Assembly: GCF_030160715.1 (NCBI RefSeq)
Contig: NZ_BSOW01000009.1
Location: 186,001 to 250,000, forward strand
Reading direction: 5' to 3'
DNA: 64,000 nucleotides
Origin: Bradyrhizobium iriomotense
GTDB lineage: Bacteria; Pseudomonadota; Alphaproteobacteria; Rhizobiales; Xanthobacteraceae
Part shown: one piece after another, positions 37,426 through 46,853 of the stretch
Layout of the letters: each line of letters opens with the position of its first letter
Numbering within the stretch: the first letter of the stretch is position 1
Made by a program: the position numbers and the translations under genes
Notes under the pieces: model-generated
Database searches by the model: none
What the model saw: only the letters and a program-made list of their open reading frames with translations
What the model was told of the DNA's origin: nothing

Positions 37426-38412
37426 ATGCGCAGTCAAGTCCTGGGATTTTGCAAGGCCGGATCGATCGTCGCGGCCTTATCGCTGCAGGTCCTGCATCCG
37501 GTTGCCGCCTCACCTCGATTGGTCTCTCTGGCCTTCAATTCCCAGTTGGGGAGCCCGCAGCAAATCGGGGCCGATGAGCTTCGTTCGAGGCTGACGGCGG
37601 CTGCTGGCAAGCGCATCGTGCTGGACGAGCGCGCCACCAACGCACTCGGTAGCGAGAACACCATTCTCGCGGCGGCACAGACGGGCTCCGTCGATATGGC
37701 GGTGCTGTCGGGTTCAGTGGTCAGTGCGGTTGTCCCCGAACTTGGTGTGTTCGACATTCCCTTCCTGTTTCGCGACACGGCTCACGCCAAGGCCGTGGCT
37801 CAAGGTCCGGTCGGCGCGGCGATCGCCGCTAAATTCGCCGACAAGGGCCTGACGCTGCTGGCGATCGGCCGCCAGGGCTTCCGAAACGTCACGAACTCCA
37901 AACGGCCGATTCGCTCGCCCGACGATATCAAGGGCCTGAAGATTCGTGTCATCCCCAACCCGATCTACCAGATGACGTTCAAGGCGCTCGGCGCCGAAGT
38001 GGTCCCGCTGGAATTTCCGCTGGTCTATACCGCGCTGAAGGATGGCCGGATTGACGGGCAGGAAAACCCGGTGCCGACCATTGCGGGCTCGCGCCTCTAT
38101 GAAGTGCAGAAGTACCTGACATTGACCGGTCACTTCTTCGCGCCGGTCGCCTTCATCGCAAACCGCGCCATGTTTGAGCAGCTCTCCCCGGCCGATCAGG
38201 CCGTGCTGATGGCGGCCGCAAAGGCCGGTGCGGAGGCGACCTGGCAGGCTCAGCTCGATGCCGCCTCGCTCGAACAGGTGCGCAGCGGCGGCATGGATGT
38301 GATCGAGAAGTTCGATCGCCAACCCTTCGTCGATGCCGTCAAATCGCTCGATCCGGAATTCGAGAAGCGGTTCGGCAAGGATCTGCTCGCCGCCATCCGG
38401 TCCACTCCCTGA
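37426..38412 (+). CDS. TRAP-type (DctP) periplasmic solute-binding protein, paired with a chemoreceptor
   Basis: This protein of 328 residues has a signal peptide ending HPVAAS. DctP features are present: [24 protein letters not shown], the carboxylate-binding region [47 protein letters not shown] (family Arg at about 184), and [15 protein letters not shown] binding proteins bind C4-dicarboxylates, sugar acids and similar. No DctQ/DctM membrane subunits are near. Its stop overlaps the start of the chemoreceptor gene (TGATG), implying coupled translation and a sensory role. Confidence 0.85.
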   Translation: MRSQVLGFCKAGSIVAALSLQVLHPVAASPRLVSLAFNSQLGSPQQIGADELRSRLTAAAGKRIVLDERATNALGSENTILAAAQTGSVDMAVLSGSVVSAVVPELGVFDIPFLFRDTAHAKAVAQGPVGAAIAAKFADKGLTLLAIGRQGFRNVTNSKRPIRSPDDIKGLKIRVIPNPIYQMTFKALGAEVVPLEFPLVYTALKDGRIDGQENPVPTIAGSRLYEVQKYLTLTGHFFAPVAFIANRAMFEQLSPADQAVLMAAAKAGAEATWQAQLDAASLEQVRSGGMDVIEKFDRQPFVDAVKSLDPEFEKRFGKDLLAAIRSTP

Positions 38413-40466
38413 TGCATTTCGGAACTCCCATGAAATTGTCGTACATGATGTCCTGGGTCGGCGTCCGCCCGCGTGTGTTTGGTGGCTTCGCGCTGGTCCT
38501 GAGCTTCCTGGTCCTGCTCGCGGGATTCGCCACGATCCAGGTCGAGCGGATCGGCGGAACGGTCAATGAGCTGGTCACCAGCGCCGCCGGCGATGCCGGC
38601 ATGTCGCAGGTGCGCGCCGCGCTGTTGAGCGCGAACTCCGCGGTCGAGAAATTCATCCGGACCTGGAACGTCGGTGACAAAGACGCCGCGGCCAAGGCGA
38701 TCGACGGCGTCGGCAAGCTGGCCGATCAGGTCGATCAGCAGTTCGGCAAGTTGCCGGCGATCGCGGACGGCATCGGCCCGGTCAAGAGCGCGCTGGAAAC
38801 CTATCGTTCGTCGTTCATCGCCGCGGCCGATGCTGCGGATCGGCTGCGCGCGGCCACTACGAAAACCGACGTCCAGGGCGCAATCGCAGGACTGAATGTC
38901 GGCGGCATTCAGGTCGCTCTTGCCAACCGCTCCGATGATGCGGAACGGCTGGTCAATCCGATGCGCCTGGCTAGTGTCGTCGACGCGCTTCGCATCACCG
39001 TGATGCGCTACGGCGCCACCCTGTCGACGAGCGACGCCGACGATGCCAAGCAGGCATTGTCCTACGTCCAGCTGGCGATCGCGGACACCGAGGCCGAAAT
39101 CGCGGGCGCGGGCGACGCCAAATTGAAGGCGCTGGTCGCGGCGCTCAAGACCGCGATCGCAGCCGACGCGGCCGCGCTCGAGGAGGTCATCAAGATCGCC
39201 GGCGACCTGCGCACGCGGCAAGCCGAATTGAAGAAGGCAAGTGCCGAGATCGACGACCAGGTCAATAAGATCAATGCGAAGCTCGGAACCGTGCGCGCCG
39301 AGCAGGGTGACAGGACCGCCGCCGCGGTCGATCAAACCAGGCAGACCGTCATCGCGACTGCCGCCGGTGCGCTGCTGCTGGGCGCCGTCCTGGCATGGCT
39401 GATCGGCGCCAGTGTGTCCGGCCCGATTCGCGGCATGACCGACCGGATGCAGTCACTGGCGGCAGGTGAACTCGATGAACCGATCCCGGGCGGCGAATCC
39501 CGCGATGAAATCGGCCGCATGGCACGTGCCGTCGAGGTGTTCCGCGAAAATGCGCTGGCTGTTCGCCGCATGGAACGCGAGGCTGCTTCGCAGCGCGAGG
39601 CGACCGAGGCCGATCGCGCCCGCATGATGTCGGACCTCGCCGGCCGGTTCGAGCAGGGCATGCAGGGCGTCATTTCCGGTGTTGGCGGCCGTGCCGACGA
39701 CATGGGCCGGAGCGCCTCGGAGTTGGCAAGAGTCGCTGAGCGCGGTCGTGGGCTCGCCGAAGCTGTTGCGACTCGCGCTGAGCAGGCGTCGATGAACGTG
39801 CAGACCGTCGCCGCCGCCACCCAACAACTCGCAGCCTCGATCCGTGAGATCTCGAGCCAAGTGCAACGCTCGGTCGCGATATCAAACCGGGCGACCGGCG
39901 AGACCAACCGGACGTCGGATTTGATCAATGGACTGTCGGACGCGGCTGAAAAGATCGGCAACATCATTCACTTGATTCAGGCCATCGCCAGCCAGACCAA
40001 CCTGCTGGCGCTGAACGCGACCATCGAAGCGGCGCGGGCCGGTGACGCTGGCAAGGGTTTTGCAATCGTCGCGAGCGAGGTGAAGAATCTCGCTACCCAG
40101 ACGGCGCAGGCGACCGAGCAGATCGCCAGCCAAATCGCGACGATCCAGAACGCGACCGGCCAATCGGTCCATGCGATCACGCAGTTCGGCGCCACCGTCA
40201 GGGAAATGGCTGACATCGCCACCGCGATCGCCGCGGCGGTCGAGGAGCAGGGCGCTGCAACGAGTGAAATCGCGCGCAACGTCGAACAGGCGGCCAATGG
40301 CACCACGGCCGTGACTCAGGAAATCGGTCAGGTGCGCGCAGTCGCGGGCGAGACTGATGCCGGCGCCGAAGCTGCCCTTTCGGCGGCGGCGGCGCTGAAG
40401 CAGCAGGCGGATCTGATGAAGTCGAATGTTGACGACTTCCTCCAAACGGTCCGCTCCGCGGCCTAG
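38412..40466 (+). CDS. Methyl-accepting chemotaxis protein
   Basis: This protein of 684 residues has TM1 about 21-42, a long helical periplasmic domain about 43-310 and TM2 about 312-336. HAMP follows ([25 protein letters not shown]), then a signalling coiled coil whose tip is [32 protein letters not shown] near residue 530. There is no CheR-binding pentapeptide at the C-terminus. Start: ATG 38412 overlaps the DctP stop; an internal ATG at 38430 is possible. The coupling suggests the DctP-like protein presents a ligand to this receptor. Confidence 0.88.
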   Translation: MHFGTPMKLSYMMSWVGVRPRVFGGFALVLSFLVLLAGFATIQVERIGGTVNELVTSAAGDAGMSQVRAALLSANSAVEKFIRTWNVGDKDAAAKAIDGVGKLADQVDQQFGKLPAIADGIGPVKSALETYRSSFIAAADAADRLRAATTKTDVQGAIAGLNVGGIQVALANRSDDAERLVNPMRLASVVDALRITVMRYGATLSTSDADDAKQALSYVQLAIADTEAEIAGAGDAKLKALVAALKTAIAADAAALEEVIKIAGDLRTRQAELKKASAEIDDQVNKINAKLGTVRAEQGDRTAAAVDQTRQTVIATAAGALLLGAVLAWLIGASVSGPIRGMTDRMQSLAAGELDEPIPGGESRDEIGRMARAVEVFRENALAVRRMEREAASQREATEADRARMMSDLAGRFEQGMQGVISGVGGRADDMGRSASELARVAERGRGLAEAVATRAEQASMNVQTVAAATQQLAASIREISSQVQRSVAISNRATGETNRTSDLINGLSDAAEKIGNIIHLIQAIASQTNLLALNATIEAARAGDAGKGFAIVASEVKNLATQTAQATEQIASQIATIQNATGQSVHAITQFGATVREMADIATAIAAAVEEQGAATSEIARNVEQAANGTTAVTQEIGQVRAVAGETDAGAEAALSAAAALKQQADLMKSNVDDFLQTVRSAA

Positions 40467-40514
40467 AGCATGGATGCGGATGCGCCCGTGCCCGCCTGAG
40501 CAGGGCGATCGCTG

Positions 40515-41441
40515 TTATTTTCCGGCGCCCGTCGTCAGGCCGCTGACGATGTAGCGCTCGAGGAAGATGCCGACCACGACGAGCGGCGCGATCGCCGCCG
40601 TCGACAGCGCCGCCATCGACCACCAGTTGATGCCCTGCGAGCCGGTCTGGCTCGCCACCATCACCGGCAGCGTCTTGGCGTCGGTGCTGGTGAGGAGGGC
40701 GGCAAAGAAATATTCGTTCCAGCACAGCACCAGCGAGAGGATGAACGCAGCGACCATGCCGGGCACTGCGAGCGGCAGGATGATGCGCAGGAACGCGCCC
40801 CAGGTCGACAGGCCGTCCACGAAGGCGGCCTCATCGAGCTCGATCGGAATCGCGTTGAACTGGTCGCGCATGATCCAGATGACGATCGGCAGCACCGTCA
40901 GCGTGTAGAGCAGGATCAGGCCAAACGTCGTGTCGAGCAGCGCCAGGGCCTTGTAGAGCACGAGGAACGGCAGCGCGAGCACAACCGGCGGCAGGATCAG
41001 CTGCGACATGAAGAAGAACAGGATGTCGTCATTGCGCATCCAGGCGAATTTGTAGCGGAAGCGGCTCAAGCCGTAGGCGGCGAGCGATCCGAGGACGAGC
41101 GCGAGCAGCGATGCGCCGACCGACGTGATAATGCTGTTGACGAAGCGGTTCATGAATTCGGAACGCGCCGTCGAGGTCCCGAACAGCGTATCGGGCGACA
41201 GGCCGAGCGAGCGCCAGCCCTTCCAGTCCGGCTGGAAATCGACCCAGGGGATCAGGTGCGCCTGCGTCACATCGACCGCCGATTTGAACGAGGTCGTGAC
41301 GGTCCAGTAGATCGGGAACAGGCAGATGAAGGTCCAGAGCAGCAATGCGGCGTAGATCAGCGCGCGGCCCAGCATCCGCCTGGCGCGCGGCGCTGCAGGC
41401 CGTTTTCGGATCGGGTTCGATGCCACCGTCGAGATAACCAA
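40515..41441 (-). CDS. Carbohydrate ABC transporter permease (MalG type)
   Basis: This permease of 308 residues has six hydrophobic segments and the EAA loop EAAFVDGLSTWGAFLRIILPLAVPG. TTG 41441 is the best start: AGGAG lies 9 nt upstream; a GTG at 41426 is the alternative. It follows the MalF-type gene by 22 bp and is last in the operon. No ATPase gene of the MalK/UgpC type is present in this cluster. Confidence 0.85.
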   Translation of the reverse strand: MVISTVASNPIRKRPAAPRARRMLGRALIYAALLLWTFICLFPIYWTVTTSFKSAVDVTQAHLIPWVDFQPDWKGWRSLGLSPDTLFGTSTARSEFMNRFVNSIITSVGASLLALVLGSLAAYGLSRFRYKFAWMRNDDILFFFMSQLILPPVVLALPFLVLYKALALLDTTFGLILLYTLTVLPIVIWIMRDQFNAIPIELDEAAFVDGLSTWGAFLRIILPLAVPGMVAAFILSLVLCWNEYFFAALLTSTDAKTLPVMVASQTGSQGINWWSMAALSTAAIAPLVVVGIFLERYIVSGLTTGAGK

Positions 41442-41463
41442 GCGCTCAAACTCCTTTTCCGAC

Positions 41464-42582
41464 CTATTCGACCTTCTGCGTCCAGCGCTTCGAGGCGCGC
41501 AACATTAGCGTCAGCAGCACGATGATCAGCAGCAGATAGACCATGGCGAGCGCCGTGCCGTATCCGACGTTCGAGCGGTCGCGGTAGACGCGGTAGATGA
41601 AGCTGGACACCGTGTCGGTCGCGCCGCCGGGGCCGCCGGCCGTCACGTTGATCACGATGTCGGCGAGCTTCAGCTTGAAGATGATGCGGATGATCAGGAC
41701 CGTGATGCTGACCGGCAGCATGATCGGGAAGGTGACGTGCCAGAACGACTGCCAGCCGTTCGCGCCGTCGACCTTGGCCGCTTCCTGCACCTCCTTCGGC
41801 ATCGCTTGCAGACCTGCGAGCAGGATGATCATGATGAAGGGAATCGAGACCCAGGCGTCCATCGCCTGGATGCTGAAGCGCGCCATCCACGGCGAGGCGA
41901 AGAATGCCGGGTTGTCCCAGCCGAGATAGCGCGCCAGCGTCGCCGCTGGGCCGAAGCGATATTCCAGCAGTGACTTGCCGATCATCCAGCTCACGGCGAC
42001 GGGGCTGAGCATCATCGGCAGCAGGAAGACCACGCGGAAGAATTTTCGCGCGCGGATCTCGGCGCTGAGGAGCAGCGCCAGTCCGAACGCGATCGCGTAC
42101 TCGCCGAGCACCGCGACCGTGTAAAAGACCATGTTGCCGAGCGCATTCCAGTAATAGGTGTCGTTCAGCATGCCCCTGACATTGTCGAAGCCGCTGAAGC
42201 GCGGGCCTTCGATCGAGCTGAGATTCCAGTCGAGCGAGGCGATGTAGATTCCGAAGATCGTCGGGAAGATCACGACGGCGACGGTGAAGAACACCGCCGG
42301 CAGCAGGAACAGCGCGCGCTGGCCACGCTCGCCGCGGGTCAGAACTTGTCCGACGCCAAATGCAGCGGCCCAGACGAGGTAGGCGATGAGGATCGGTCGC
42401 CAATCGGAAAATCCGGCGGTGATCGTGCCCGTCGTGCGCAAGACCTGAATGAGGAGAACGAGCAGGAAGCCTAGCGAAGCCAGCAGAACAAGCGCGCGGC
42501 CCACGGCCTTCCTGCTGCCGGGTGCGCGCTTCGCCACCGGCTGGTGGTGCGCATCGTCGCTGATGGGTACGGAATTCTGCAT
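41464..42582 (-). CDS. Carbohydrate ABC transporter permease (MalF type)
   Basis: This permease of 372 residues has an N-terminal pair of extra hydrophobic segments (about 27-47 and 57-75) before the six-helix core. The EAA loop is EAAKVDGANGWQSFWHVTFPIMLP. It pairs with the MalG-type protein. It lies 97 bp after the binding-protein gene, with a strong hairpin in between. Confidence 0.86.
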   Translation of the reverse strand: MQNSVPISDDAHHQPVAKRAPGSRKAVGRALVLLASLGFLLVLLIQVLRTTGTITAGFSDWRPILIAYLVWAAAFGVGQVLTRGERGQRALFLLPAVFFTVAVVIFPTIFGIYIASLDWNLSSIEGPRFSGFDNVRGMLNDTYYWNALGNMVFYTVAVLGEYAIAFGLALLLSAEIRARKFFRVVFLLPMMLSPVAVSWMIGKSLLEYRFGPAATLARYLGWDNPAFFASPWMARFSIQAMDAWVSIPFIMIILLAGLQAMPKEVQEAAKVDGANGWQSFWHVTFPIMLPVSITVLIIRIIFKLKLADIVINVTAGGPGGATDTVSSFIYRVYRDRSNVGYGTALAMVYLLLIIVLLTLMLRASKRWTQKVE

Positions 42583-42627
42583 CGAGATGAGCCGCAGTCA
42601 GTGCCGGTTCTATCGCCGGGCAAGTTT

Positions 42628-42654
42628 TCGGCTGGCGCCGGGAGCGCCAGCCGA
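42628..42654 (-). terminator. Intercistronic hairpin between binding-protein and permease genes
   Basis: A perfect 11-bp stem TCGGCTGGCGC / GCGCCAGCCGA with a 5-nt loop lies 25 bp past the stop of the binding-protein gene. No U tract follows on the minus strand (AAAACTTG instead). Probably a transcript-stabilising or attenuating element like those at 17354 and 26726. Confidence 0.6.
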
Positions 42655-42679
42655 GGGTAGATGATCTCGCGTGGGCGCG

Positions 42680-44338
42680 CTACACGCCGAGCGAGGCCTT
42701 ATAGAGCCCGATCTGCCGCTCGCGGCCGATCTGGTCGGTCAGCTTCTCCCAGGCCGCTGCGATGTTGTTCGCCCCGGCCTGCGCGTCGACCTTGCCGGCG
42801 AAGATCTTCGTCAGCTCGTCTTCCGCGATGCTGTAATACTGGAAGATGCCGGGGATGCGCGGCTCGACCGCCCGGTTGGGGTGGTTGTAGGAGGCGAGCT
42901 GCGAGTTCAGGTACGAGGTGATGTACTTCTTGTCATAGCCCGCTGCGACCCACTCGTCGAACTGGAAGTGGCTGATCCGGTGAGCCTGGAAGCCCGACGG
43001 ATACATCACCATCCAGAGCGACAGGTCCTTGCCGCCGAGATGCGCTGCCGCGCTCCAGGCCGCCTTGTGCTTCTTCTCGTCGCCATTGACGCGGGCCATC
43101 ACATAGACGCCCCAGCCGAGATAGGCGCAGTTCGGCGCATGGTTCGGGCCGCTCGCAAGCTTGTCCCATTGCCCGGTCTTGGAATTGTAGACGTCGTCCG
43201 AGCCCGGCAGGATGTCGAAGCCGACGACATCGCCGATCACCGAGGTGTCGCTCGCCTTCGCCACCTGGCCGATGTCGCCCCACCAGGGGATCATCGAGCC
43301 GATGCCGGCCAAAAATTGCTGGAAGCCGGTGGTGTTCGGATCGGCGTTGAGCTGATCGGCCGGCTCGAACGGCAGCGCGTCGATCACGTCCTGGATGGCG
43401 CGCACCCAGGCCGGATTGTTGATGCGCGGCTTCATCGTGTCGATGTCGAACAGCCAGGCCTTGTCGTCGGGGTGCTTGGCGTAGGCCGAGGCGCGGCTGC
43501 CGAGGAAATAGAAGCCGAACCCGCCCCAGGGCTTGGGCGCGTCGAGATAGCCGAACGCGTTCTGATTCTTGATCTTCTTGCCCTTGAGGAATTTCGTCAC
43601 CGCCTGGACCTGCTGCCAGGTTTTTGGCACGCCCCATTCGCTGGCATTGCCGGCGTCCTTCCAGGCCTTGGCGAGGGCCGGGTCGGAGAACACGTCGGTG
43701 CGGTAGTTGAAGTTGTGGCAGTCGCCATCGATGGTGACGCGATAGGTCTTGCCGTTCCAGGTTCCGACCGGCGGCTTCAGATAGTCGACATAGTCATCGA
43801 TATCGATCTGCTTCTTGACCCAGTCCGGCATCTCCGACGCCAGCCCCTTGCCACAGACGTCGCCTTCGAAGGGCGCACCCATCTCGAGGATGTCGAAGTC
43901 GACCGTGCCGGTTGCGATCGCCTGCTGCAAGCGCGGGTTGTAGTCGGCCTGCGCGAGGTCGATCCAGGAGATTTTCGCGCCGGTATAGGCCTCCCATGGC
44001 TTGAGGAAGCCACGGAAGAGGAGGTTGTGCAGGTTCTGATTGTTGAGCCCCATGAAGGAGAGCTCGACACCCTTGAACTCGCCCTCCTTGATGCTCGCCT
44101 TGGTCGGGCCGAGGCAGAGCTCACCGACCTTCTGCCAGTCGGCATCCGTCGGCGCGCCCTTGCCGACGCCCGGGATTTGCGTGATCTGCGCGCGCAGATT
44201 GGCTTGCGCGAGCGCGAGCTCCGAGAACGTGCCGAGCGCGCCGCTCGTGCCCAATGCTGCGGCGCTTGCGGCGCCTTTCAGCACCGAGCGCCGGTTCGGC
44301 TGGATTGCTGAAAGCCGATCATGGTCTTGCTGTTTCAC
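42680..44338 (-). CDS. Extracellular solute-binding protein, large sugar type, Tat leader
   Basis: This protein of 552 residues is longer than typical UgpB/MalE proteins (~430). The start has QPNRRSVLKGAASAAALGTSGALG, a Tat leader. The body has family features: WEAYTGAKISWIDLAQADYNPRLQQAIATGTVDFDILEMGAP and DAPKPWGGFGFYFLGSRASAYAKHPDDKAWLFD. GTG 44338 was chosen because GGGAGG lies 8 nt upstream and the leader starts soon after; the frame is open to 44470. It delivers a carbohydrate to the MalF/MalG-type pair; specificity unknown. Confidence 0.85.
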   Translation of the reverse strand: MKQQDHDRLSAIQPNRRSVLKGAASAAALGTSGALGTFSELALAQANLRAQITQIPGVGKGAPTDADWQKVGELCLGPTKASIKEGEFKGVELSFMGLNNQNLHNLLFRGFLKPWEAYTGAKISWIDLAQADYNPRLQQAIATGTVDFDILEMGAPFEGDVCGKGLASEMPDWVKKQIDIDDYVDYLKPPVGTWNGKTYRVTIDGDCHNFNYRTDVFSDPALAKAWKDAGNASEWGVPKTWQQVQAVTKFLKGKKIKNQNAFGYLDAPKPWGGFGFYFLGSRASAYAKHPDDKAWLFDIDTMKPRINNPAWVRAIQDVIDALPFEPADQLNADPNTTGFQQFLAGIGSMIPWWGDIGQVAKASDTSVIGDVVGFDILPGSDDVYNSKTGQWDKLASGPNHAPNCAYLGWGVYVMARVNGDEKKHKAAWSAAAHLGGKDLSLWMVMYPSGFQAHRISHFQFDEWVAAGYDKKYITSYLNSQLASYNHPNRAVEPRIPGIFQYYSIAEDELTKIFAGKVDAQAGANNIAAAWEKLTDQIGRERQIGLYKASLGV

Positions 44339-44695
44339 CGCGATACCCTCCCTTGTTGACTTTCTTGATGTGAAGTCTGAATCACCGGAGCACATCGAGG
44401 ACGTGATGCTCGTGGACTTCGGTGTCGTCGTGATGGGGTGACAGAGGTCGCGCCGAGTATGCAACGGCACACATCAAAGTCAACGAATGCACACGGAGTT
44501 GAGGCCGCGCGTGCCGTCGGTAACGAGCGAGGAGACAGATTCCTCGCTATACCGCGCTGCAAGATGAATGCGCCGGCGCGATGATGTGCAGCCATCGCCG
44601 ATGACGAACGCGCCAGTTCCGCGAGCGCGACATCATCTCGATGTCATATTTATGCCGGAGGTCTTAGGCAGCCGTCGCGGTGGCCCGCGCGGGGC
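44339..44695. other. Gap upstream of the binding-protein gene
   Basis: About 360 bp with no recognised gene, lying between two leftward genes. It should contain the promoter of the 42680-44338 operon. I cannot identify boxes. A+T rises near 44640-44660. Confidence 0.3.
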
Positions 44696-44721
44696 CTGCT
44701 TGAGGTGTCCACCTCAAGCAG
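44696..44721 (-). terminator. Palindrome over the fucU-like stop codon
   Basis: A perfect 12-bp inverted repeat CTGCTTGAGGTG / CACCTCAAGCAG with only two bases between arms overlaps the stop codon of the fucU-like gene. As RNA it would form a ~10-bp stem. It could end the leftward transcript. Confidence 0.55.
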
Positions 44722-45169
44722 CATCGGGCGGGATGACGCCCTTCTTGAAGATGAAGCAGCCATAGAAGCGCCGCTCCCCCGTCTGGATCACGCAATAAGA
44801 TTTCTTTGCGAGCTCGTAGAAGGCGAAGCGCTCGACTGATCCGAGTGGAAGCGGGCGGCCCTCCGCCGCGTCGATCTCGGCCTGAACCTCGCGCTGCACC
44901 TGCGGAATCTCGTTGGGCTGATCGACAACCTGCATGCGGGACGCCGGCTTGTCGACGAAGCTGTCGAGCGGCAGCACCGAGAGGATCGCGCGTGCGGCCC
45001 GGCTTGCGCTGACATTGTCGATGCGCAGGAGCCGTCCCAGTACGGTCTGGCGTGCCACGGAGTCGGCCGGGAAATTGGTGTCGCAGAGCACGAGATCGTC
45101 GCCGTGCCCCATGGCGCGCAGCGCATGAAGAACGTCGGCATTCAAAAGAGGATCGATCGATTTCAGCAT
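44714..45169 (-). CDS. RbsD/FucU-family sugar mutarotase
   Basis: This 151-residue protein has the family start MLKSIDPLLNADVLHALRAMGHGDDLVLCDTNFP, containing the catalytic His in MGHGD, and the C-terminal YCVIQTGERRFYGCFIFKKGV. FucU/RbsD interconvert sugar anomers in the cytoplasm; the FCFI-like end and TGERR favour the FucU branch. It is divergent from the FGGY kinase gene, 98 bp apart, and likely prepares the right anomer for a local sugar enzyme. Confidence 0.85.
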   Translation of the reverse strand: MLKSIDPLLNADVLHALRAMGHGDDLVLCDTNFPADSVARQTVLGRLLRIDNVSASRAARAILSVLPLDSFVDKPASRMQVVDQPNEIPQVQREVQAEIDAAEGRPLPLGSVERFAFYELAKKSYCVIQTGERRFYGCFIFKKGVIPPDAA

Positions 45170-45267
45170 GCGGCGTCTCCCTTGACGAGATCAGGCTTCT
45201 TGGATTGATTGACTATCCGACGTTGCGGCGCCGTCGTCCATATCGACGTCCACGATTTGTAAGGATG

Positions 45268-46713
45268 ATGTATCTCGGCATCGATCTCGGGACCTCGGCG
45301 GTCAAGACCGTCCTCGTCGACGACACCCAGCGCGTGGTCGCGAGCGCGAGCCGGTCGCTCGCGACGGCCTCGCCACGTCCCGGCTATTCCGAGCAGGATC
45401 CGCAGGCCTGGATCGAGGCGGCGTTTGCGACGCTGGATGAGCTGAAGGCGGACCATCCGCACGAGCTGGCCGCGGTCGAGGGCATCGGCCTGTCCGGCCA
45501 GATGCACGGCGCCACGCTGCTCGATGCGAATCTTACGCCACTCCGCCCCTGCATTCTCTGGAATGATGGCCGTTCCGCGGCCGAGTGCCGTCTGCTCGAA
45601 CAGCGCTGGCCAGCCTTGCGCGCCACGACCGGCAACAAGGCGATGCCCGGCTTCACCGCGCCGAAGCTCTTGTGGATCTCCGCACATGAGCCCGAGATCT
45701 TTGTGGCGACGAAGCTGGTGCTGCTGCCGAAGGCCTATTTGCGCCTGATCCTGTCGGGCGAAGCGATCGAGGACGTCTCCGACGCCTCCGGATCGCTATG
45801 GCTGGACGTCGCGCGGCGCGACTGGTCGGATGAGGGGCTTGCCGCGACAGGCCTGTCGCGCGCGCACATGCCGCGGCTGGTCGAAGGCTGTGCGCCGGCG
45901 GCGCGGCTGACGCGTGAGCTCAGCGAGCGTTGGGGCATGGTGAAACGGCCGATGATCGCGGGCGGCGCCGGAGACAACCCGGCCGGTGCCGTCGGCATCG
46001 GTGCGATCCGCCCGGGAACCGCGTTCATCTCGCTGGGGACATCAGGCGCGCTGCTGACGCCCACCGACAGGATTGCCGCGAACCCGGATCGCGTCGTGCA
46101 CACCTTCGCCCATGCGATCCCCGCAATGTGGATTCAAGCCGGCGCGATCCTCTCGGCCGCGTCCTGCCTCGCCTGGATCGCGCGGCTGCTTGGCGCCCCG
46201 GAAGCCGAATTGCTGGCGCCGCTCGGTGCGCGTCCGCAGGCGCCATCGCCGGTCAGCTTCCTGCCTTATCTTGCCGGTGAGCGGACGCCGCATGACGACC
46301 CCAATGTGCGCGGCATGCTCGATGGTCTGAGCCATGCCACCGATCGCACGGCGATCGTGCAGGCCGTGCTCGAAGGCGTTGCGTTTGCGCTGGCCGATTG
46401 CCGCGACGCGCTCGCCGCCGCCGGCCTTGCCGTCGCGGAGGCCGATGCGATCGGCGGCGGGTCGCGGTCCGCCTTCTGGCTCGCCGTGCTGGCGAATGTG
46501 CTGGACATGCCGATCCACCGCTTTGCAGCAGGCGAGACCGGTGCTGCGTTCGGTGCGGCGAGATTGGGGCGGCTTGCTGTCACCGGCGAGGCGATCGCCG
46601 CCGTCTGCACGCCGCCGCGGCGCGTCGAGACGTTTGAGCCCGAGCGCGCGCTCGCCGATGCCTATGCCGCGCGGCTTCCAGCGTGGCGCCAACTGTACCG
46701 GCCGCGCCACTAG
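45268..46713 (+). CDS. xylB: FGGY-family carbohydrate kinase, xylulokinase-like
   Basis: This kinase of 481 residues has N-terminal MYLGIDLGTSAVKTVLVDD (ATP phosphate-binding), ILWNDGRSAAEC, the FGGY-type IAGGAGDNPAGAVGIGAIRPGTAFISLGTSGAL and the C-terminal DAIGGGSRSAFWLAVLANVL. The style matches xylulokinases. Start: ATG 45268 or 45265; both directly follow AAGG, which is closer than usual, so the ribosome site is weak. The frame is open far upstream to 45052, but that part overlaps the divergent gene. It phosphorylates an imported ketose, probably that of the Rbs-type importer downstream. Confidence 0.82.
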   Translation: MYLGIDLGTSAVKTVLVDDTQRVVASASRSLATASPRPGYSEQDPQAWIEAAFATLDELKADHPHELAAVEGIGLSGQMHGATLLDANLTPLRPCILWNDGRSAAECRLLEQRWPALRATTGNKAMPGFTAPKLLWISAHEPEIFVATKLVLLPKAYLRLILSGEAIEDVSDASGSLWLDVARRDWSDEGLAATGLSRAHMPRLVEGCAPAARLTRELSERWGMVKRPMIAGGAGDNPAGAVGIGAIRPGTAFISLGTSGALLTPTDRIAANPDRVVHTFAHAIPAMWIQAGAILSAASCLAWIARLLGAPEAELLAPLGARPQAPSPVSFLPYLAGERTPHDDPNVRGMLDGLSHATDRTAIVQAVLEGVAFALADCRDALAAAGLAVAEADAIGGGSRSAFWLAVLANVLDMPIHRFAAGETGAAFGAARLGRLAVTGEAIAAVCTPPRRVETFEPERALADAYAARLPAWRQLYRPRH

Positions 46714-46853
46714 CGCTGCGCCTTTCGCGCGTGCGCCTCCTCGATATTGTCGGTTCGGTATTGCCCTGCGCCGCCGCCTTTTGTTTAATGGCCAAACCGC
46801 GCTGACGACGAACGAGACGCGGGTAGGAAACGCATTGTGCGCCGGGAGGCACG

